From Nitratireductor arenosus (GTDB lineage: Bacteria > Pseudomonadota > Alphaproteobacteria > Rhizobiales > Rhizobiaceae): a stretch of DNA of 64,000 bases. The translations under genes were made by a program, and so were the position numbers. The notes under the pieces were generated by a model, which saw only the letters and a program-made list of their open reading frames with translations, did not search any database and had not been told where the DNA came from. Numbering within the stretch: the stretch's first letter is position 1; every line of letters begins with the position of its first letter. This document shows positions 60,252-64,000 of this stretch, piece by piece. The stretch covers positions 682,001-746,000 of the forward strand of contig NZ_WPHG01000002.1 in NCBI RefSeq assembly GCF_009742725.1. Direction: 5' to 3'.

Positions 60252-61379
60252 CTATTCGTCGTAGACGATCGAAACCCGGTTGCCGGGATGGCGTTCGAGA
60301 CGGCCGGCGAGGTCGAGCTCCAGCAGGATCATGAACACCTGGGCGGCGTGCAGGCCGGTATGGCGGATGATGTCGTCGACGGCGGTCGGCGTCGGGCCGA
60401 GCGCTTCGGCGACCCGGGCGCGGTCGTCGTCGCCGGGTGGCGGCGTGGCGGTGAAATCGGGCGGTTCGTCGAGTTCGTCGGCCGACGGGATATCGCGGCC
60501 GAGCAGCGGCGCGATATGGGTGAGAATGTCGTCGGCATCCGTTACCAGCAGCGCGCCCTCTTTTAAGAGCCCGTTGGCGCCGGCCGCGCGCGGGTCGAGC
60601 GGAGAGCCGGGAACGGCGAAGACCAGCCGGCCCATGTCGCCGGCAAGCCTGGCCGAGATCAGCGAGCCGGAACGCCGCGCCGCCTCCACCACGACGAGAC
60701 CATGGGCAAGCCCCGCGATCAGCCGGTTGCGGCGTGGGAAGTCGCGCGAGCGCGGCTCCCATCCGAACGGCATTTCGGTCATGACCGCGCCGCCATGGTT
60801 CGGGATCTCATCGTAGAGCCCGCGATTTTCAGGCGGGTAGGGCTTGTCGATGCCGCCGGCCAGGACAGCGATCGTGCCCGTCGACAACGCGCCCTGGTGC
60901 GCGGCCGCGTCGATGCCGCGCGCCATGCCGGAGGCGACCGCGTAGCCTTCGCGGCCGAGGATGGCGGCGAAGGTGCGCGCGAGCTTGATACCTGCCAGCG
61001 AGGCATTGCGGGCGCCGACGATGGCAATTGTCGGCAAAGCGAACACGGCCGGCACGCCGATCACCGTAATCAGCGGCGGGGGATGTCCCATCACGCGCAG
61101 CAGCGGCGGATAGTCGGGCTCGCCGACGGCGATCATCCGCGCGCCGTGCCTAGCCGTCGCCTCCATCTCGGCCTCAGCCGCCTCCGCCGTGCACACAGCC
61201 ACGCGGCGCGCGCCGCCGCCGCGCATCAGATCCGGCAATGCCTCGAGCGCGCGTTCGGCTGAGCCGAACCGGTTGATCAGATCGCGGAAGGTCGCCGGTC
61301 CGACATTGTCGGTGCGGATCAGACGCAGCCAATTGAGACGCTGACGGTCGCTCAGGCGACCGGCGCCAGCGCCCGACAT
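60252..61379 (-). CDS. dprA: DNA-processing protein DprA
   Basis: 375 residues from ATG 61379 (a GTG at 61382 directly before is possible). N-terminal SAM-like domain, then the Rossmann domain (IAIVGARNASLAG; ASGMARGIDAAAHQGAL; FPRRNRLIAGLAHGLVVVEA; SGSLISARLAGDMGR) and a C-terminal winged helix (VDDIIRHTGLHAAQVFMILLELDLAGRLER). It loads RecA onto incoming single-stranded DNA in transformation. It is the last gene of the pyrB-pyrC-plsY-dprA operon. Confidence 0.93.
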   Translation of the reverse strand: MSGAGAGRLSDRQRLNWLRLIRTDNVGPATFRDLINRFGSAERALEALPDLMRGGGARRVAVCTAEAAEAEMEATARHGARMIAVGEPDYPPLLRVMGHPPPLITVIGVPAVFALPTIAIVGARNASLAGIKLARTFAAILGREGYAVASGMARGIDAAAHQGALSTGTIAVLAGGIDKPYPPENRGLYDEIPNHGGAVMTEMPFGWEPRSRDFPRRNRLIAGLAHGLVVVEAARRSGSLISARLAGDMGRLVFAVPGSPLDPRAAGANGLLKEGALLVTDADDILTHIAPLLGRDIPSADELDEPPDFTATPPPGDDDRARVAEALGPTPTAVDDIIRHTGLHAAQVFMILLELDLAGRLERHPGNRVSIVYDE

Positions 61380-61993
61380 CACCCCTTGGCCCCGATGCGC
61401 GTTTCGGTGCCCTTGAGCAGACGGACGATGTTGGCGCGATGCTTGAAAAACACGATCAGGCTCATCAGCGTGAACAGTTCCGCAGCCTGGACGTGGTTGA
61501 GAAGGTAAAGCACGACCGGCACCACGATCGCAGCGACCAGGGCGGCAAGCGAGGAATAGCGGGTGATGACGGCGATCGACAGCCAGGCCAGCGCGAAGGC
61601 CAGCGCGCCCTGCCAGACGAGCGCGACCAGAACGCCGAGATAGGTCGCAACGCCCTTGCCGCCCTTAAAACCGAGCCAGACCGGGAACAGATGACCCAAA
61701 AAGGCCCCGAGCCCGGCCGCGATCGCCTGGTCCGGTCCGTAGAGCCCGGCGATCAGCACGGCGAAAACCCCCTTCAGCGCATCGGCCAGCAGCGTCAGCG
61801 CCGCCAGCCCCTTGCGTCCGGTGCGCAACACGTTGGTGGCACCGATATTGCCGGACCCGATCTTGCGCACGTCGCCAAGGCCGGCGAGCCGCGTGATCAG
61901 CAGACCAAAGGGAATCGAGCCGAGAAAATAGCCGAAGACCAGGGCCGCTATGAGATAGGGAAGGGCCAGTTGCCAGCTGATAGGATCGGGCAT
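61379..61993 (-). CDS. plsY: Acyl-phosphate:glycerol-3-phosphate acyltransferase PlsY
   Basis: 204 residues, five to six membrane segments. The three PlsY motifs: [28 protein letters not shown] and [18 protein letters not shown]. It starts phospholipid synthesis from acyl phosphate. Its stop overlaps the dprA start. Confidence 0.95.
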   Translation of the reverse strand: MPDPISWQLALPYLIAALVFGYFLGSIPFGLLITRLAGLGDVRKIGSGNIGATNVLRTGRKGLAALTLLADALKGVFAVLIAGLYGPDQAIAAGLGAFLGHLFPVWLGFKGGKGVATYLGVLVALVWQGALAFALAWLSIAVITRYSSLAALVAAIVVPVVLYLLNHVQAAELFTLMSLIVFFKHRANIVRLLKGTETRIGAKG

Positions 61994-62023
61994 GACGGTT
62001 CCTGTTAGGGGCGGCGCCCGATG

Positions 62024-63307
62024 TCAGGTTGCAAACACTGTGCGGCCTGCCACCATGGTTTGCAAGACCCGGCCCTGCATGCGCGCGCCTTCAAACGCCG
62101 TGTTCTTGGATTTCGAGCGAATGTCGTTCTCGCGCACGATCCACGGCGCGTCCAGGTCAACCACGACGAGATCGGCCGGCGCGCCCGGCGCCAGCGTGCC
62201 GCCGGGTAGGCCGAAGCGCCGCGCCGGCGCGGTCGACAGAAGTTCGGCCAGGCGCAAGAGCGGCACCTCGTCATTGTGATGAAGCCGCAGCGCCGCCGCC
62301 AGCAGGGTTTCCAGGCCAATCGCGCCATCGGCCGCATCGGCAAACGGCAGGCGCTTGGTGTCGACATCCTGGGGATCGTGCGAGGACACGATCATGTCGA
62401 TCGTGCCGTCGCGCACCGCCTCGACCATGGCCAGCCGGTCCTCCTCGGCGCGCAGCGGCGGCGCCAGGCGGAAGAAGGTGCGGTATTCGCCGATATCGAG
62501 CTCGTTGAGCGAGAGATGGTTGATGGTAACCGCCGCCGTCACGTCGGCGCGGTCGTTCTTGGCCCGGGCGACGGCGTTCGCCGACAGCGCGGTGGAGATC
62601 GAGGCGGCATGATAGGCGCCGCCGGTCAGCTGTGCCAGATAGAGATCGCGCTCGAGCGGAATCACCTCGGCCTCGCGCGGAATGCCGGGCAGGCCGAGCC
62701 AACTCGCGAACAGGCCCTCGTTCATCACGCCCGACGCGGCGAGGTCGACATCATGCGTCTGATGCGCCAGCACGATGTCGAAATCGCGCGCATAGGTGAG
62801 CGCGCGGCGCATCACCAGCGCGTTGGCGATCGTGCGGCGCCCGTCGCTCAGCGCGACCGCGCCGGCCTGCCTGAGCAGGCCGAATTCGGTGATCTCGCGT
62901 CCGTCGAGACGGCGCGTGATCGCCGCGGCCGGCCACACATTGACCATCGCCGTGTCGCGCGCGGTGCGCAGCACGAACTCCACCAGCGACACGTCGTCGA
63001 TCACCGGGTCGGTGTCGGGCATCATCACGATCGAGGTGACGCCGCCGGCGGCGGCGGCCGCGCTCGCCGAGGCGATGGTTTCGCGGTGTTCGGCGCCGGG
63101 CTCGGAGACAAAGACCCGGGCATCGACCAGGCCCGGCATGACGACGTGGCCGCCGCAATCCACGGTTTTCGCCCCCTCGGGCAGGCCCTGGTTGCGGGCC
63201 TCGGCACCGGCGGCCGCGATGACGGCGCCGTCGACGATCACCGTACCGAGCTCGTCGAGGCCGCGGGCGGGGTCGACGACCCTTGCGTTGGTGAAGGCGG
63301 TGATCAT
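62024..63307 (-). CDS. pyrC: Dihydroorotase-like protein PyrC', catalytically degenerate
   Basis: 427 residues with the type I dihydroorotase fold. The metal motif that should read DxHxHLREPG is [10 protein letters not shown]: residues 64 and 66 are Arg and Phe instead of His, and the substrate-binding Arg is Ser68. Late in the chain TDHAPH is SSHDPQ, so the catalytic Asp is gone. The rest ([35 protein letters not shown]) is conserved. In Pseudomonas such an inactive homologue (PyrC') next to pyrB is a scaffold that aspartate transcarbamoylase needs. The ATGA overlap with pyrB here fits the same role. An active dihydroorotase must be elsewhere. Confidence 0.87.
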   Translation of the reverse strand: MITAFTNARVVDPARGLDELGTVIVDGAVIAAAGAEARNQGLPEGAKTVDCGGHVVMPGLVDARVFVSEPGAEHRETIASASAAAAAGGVTSIVMMPDTDPVIDDVSLVEFVLRTARDTAMVNVWPAAAITRRLDGREITEFGLLRQAGAVALSDGRRTIANALVMRRALTYARDFDIVLAHQTHDVDLAASGVMNEGLFASWLGLPGIPREAEVIPLERDLYLAQLTGGAYHAASISTALSANAVARAKNDRADVTAAVTINHLSLNELDIGEYRTFFRLAPPLRAEEDRLAMVEAVRDGTIDMIVSSHDPQDVDTKRLPFADAADGAIGLETLLAAALRLHHNDEVPLLRLAELLSTAPARRFGLPGGTLAPGAPADLVVVDLDAPWIVRENDIRSKSKNTAFEGARMQGRVLQTMVAGRTVFAT

Positions 63308-64000
63308 GCCGCTTCGTCCCGGCTGCGGCGCGGGTCGAGCAGCGCCTCCATCACCGCCATCCGCACCGCCACTCCCATCTCCACCTGTTCCTCGATCACA
63401 CTTTGCGGACCGTCCGCGATCTCGGAGGCGATTTCGACGCCGCGGTTCATCGGGCCGGGATGCATGACCAGCGCATCCTCGGCGGCCAGCGTCAACTTTT
63501 CGGCGTCGAGGCCGAAATAGCGGAAATATTCGCGCACCGACGGCACTAGCGCCCCGGCCATGCGTTCGCGCTGCAGCCGCAGCATCATCACGACATCGGC
63601 GCCGGCGAGGCCTTCCGCCATTGAGCGATGCACCTCCACGCCCATCCGCGCGATGCCGGCCGGCAGCAGCGTCGATGGCGCGACCACGCGCACGCGCGCG
63701 CCGAGCGCGTTCAAAAGGATGATGTTGGAGCGGGCGACGCGCGAATGCAGGATGTCGCCGCAGATCGCCACCGTCAGCCGTGCGATCTGCCCCTTGGCCC
63801 GGCGGATGGTGAGCGCGTCGAGCAGCGCCTGGGTCGGGTGTTCGTGCGCGCCGTCGCCGGCATTGACGACCGAGCAGCCTACCTTTTGGGCGAGCAGCGC
63901 GGCCGCCCCGGCCGAACCGTGGCGGATGATCAGAATGTCCGGCCGCATGGCGTTCAGCGTCATCGCCGTGTCGATCAGCGTCTCGCCCTTTTTGACCGAC
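63304..64000 (-). CDS. pyrB: Aspartate carbamoyltransferase catalytic subunit, 3' part
   Basis: The gene runs off the window end; the last 231 codons are present, and the frame is open to the edge ([12 protein letters not shown] before the first internal Met). ATCase motifs: [42 protein letters not shown] and [12 protein letters not shown]. It makes carbamoyl aspartate in pyrimidine synthesis. The stop overlaps the pyrC' start. No regulatory subunit gene (pyrI) is seen. Confidence 0.94.
   Translation of the reverse strand, partial: SVKKGETLIDTAMTLNAMRPDILIIRHGSAGAAALLAQKVGCSVVNAGDGAHEHPTQALLDALTIRRAKGQIARLTVAICGDILHSRVARSNIILLNALGARVRVVAPSTLLPAGIARMGVEVHRSMAEGLAGADVVMMLRLQRERMAGALVPSVREYFRYFGLDAEKLTLAAEDALVMHPGPMNRGVEIASEIADGPQSVIEEQVEMGVAVRMAVMEALLDPRRSRDEAA

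Overview
The window is a 64 kb piece of a high-GC chromosome from an alphaproteobacterium, most likely of the order Hyphomicrobiales (Rhizobiales). Several things point there. The glycerol operon has the rhizobial layout glpR-glpD-glpS-glpT-glpP-glpQ-glpU-glpV-glpK. There is a CckA kinase. sitABCD lies divergent from a Mur/Fur-type regulator. recA is preceded by a GAAC-N7-GAAC SOS box, the alphaproteobacterial LexA site. A chemoreceptor ends in a GWEEY tail. The DksA has lost most of its zinc cysteines. No tRNA, rRNA, CRISPR array or prophage is visible. The species cannot be named from the sequence alone.

Layout: 1-7 kb holds the edge of an SDR gene, a metallophosphoesterase, a DgcA-type enolase-superfamily enzyme and an MlaE/MlaF/MlaD/lipoprotein lipid-transport operon, followed by a decayed proC pseudogene. 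7.3-14 kb holds a 1995-residue membrane-anchored coiled-coil protein with 19 internal repeats, divergent from a small Hpt protein. 14-18 kb holds a [2Fe-2S] ferredoxin, a ferredoxin-NADP reductase, a soluble double-PAS chemoreceptor and a DUF922 protein. 18-24 kb holds folP-folB-folK, a secreted protein of unknown function, the YcjX/DUF697 pair and a histidine phosphatase. 24-30.5 kb holds dksA, a FliO-like protein, cckA and psuK-psuG.

30.6-32.6 kb is a complete IS1595-family element with 25-bp inverted repeats, an 8-bp target duplication and a passenger gene split by one amber codon. It lies against the recA regulatory region. recA, alaS, an Fsr-type MFS pump with an AraC regulator, a MarR/hydrolase pair and an XRE/membrane-protein pair follow (33-41 kb). 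The glycerol uptake and catabolism cluster fills 41.6-51.9 kb. It codes for repressor, glycerol-3-phosphate dehydrogenase, a two-ATPase ABC importer and glycerol kinase. 52-55.2 kb holds an orphan ProX-type binding protein coupled to an L,D-transpeptidase, plus small proteins. 55.2-59.4 kb is the Mn/Fe importer sitABCD with its regulator. 59.5-64 kb holds an OmpA-like lipoprotein and the operon pyrB-pyrC'-plsY-dprA, which runs off the window end.

Most of this is core chromosome. The more unusual signals are: a short palindromic repeat family whose TAGAGCCG end supplies the stop codon of four genes; the IS element, its relic neighbour and its broken passenger; complementary motif losses in the two glycerol-importer ATPases, implying one working ATP site; a dihydroorotase-like protein without its metal ligands; and several clean operator palindromes next to their likely regulators.
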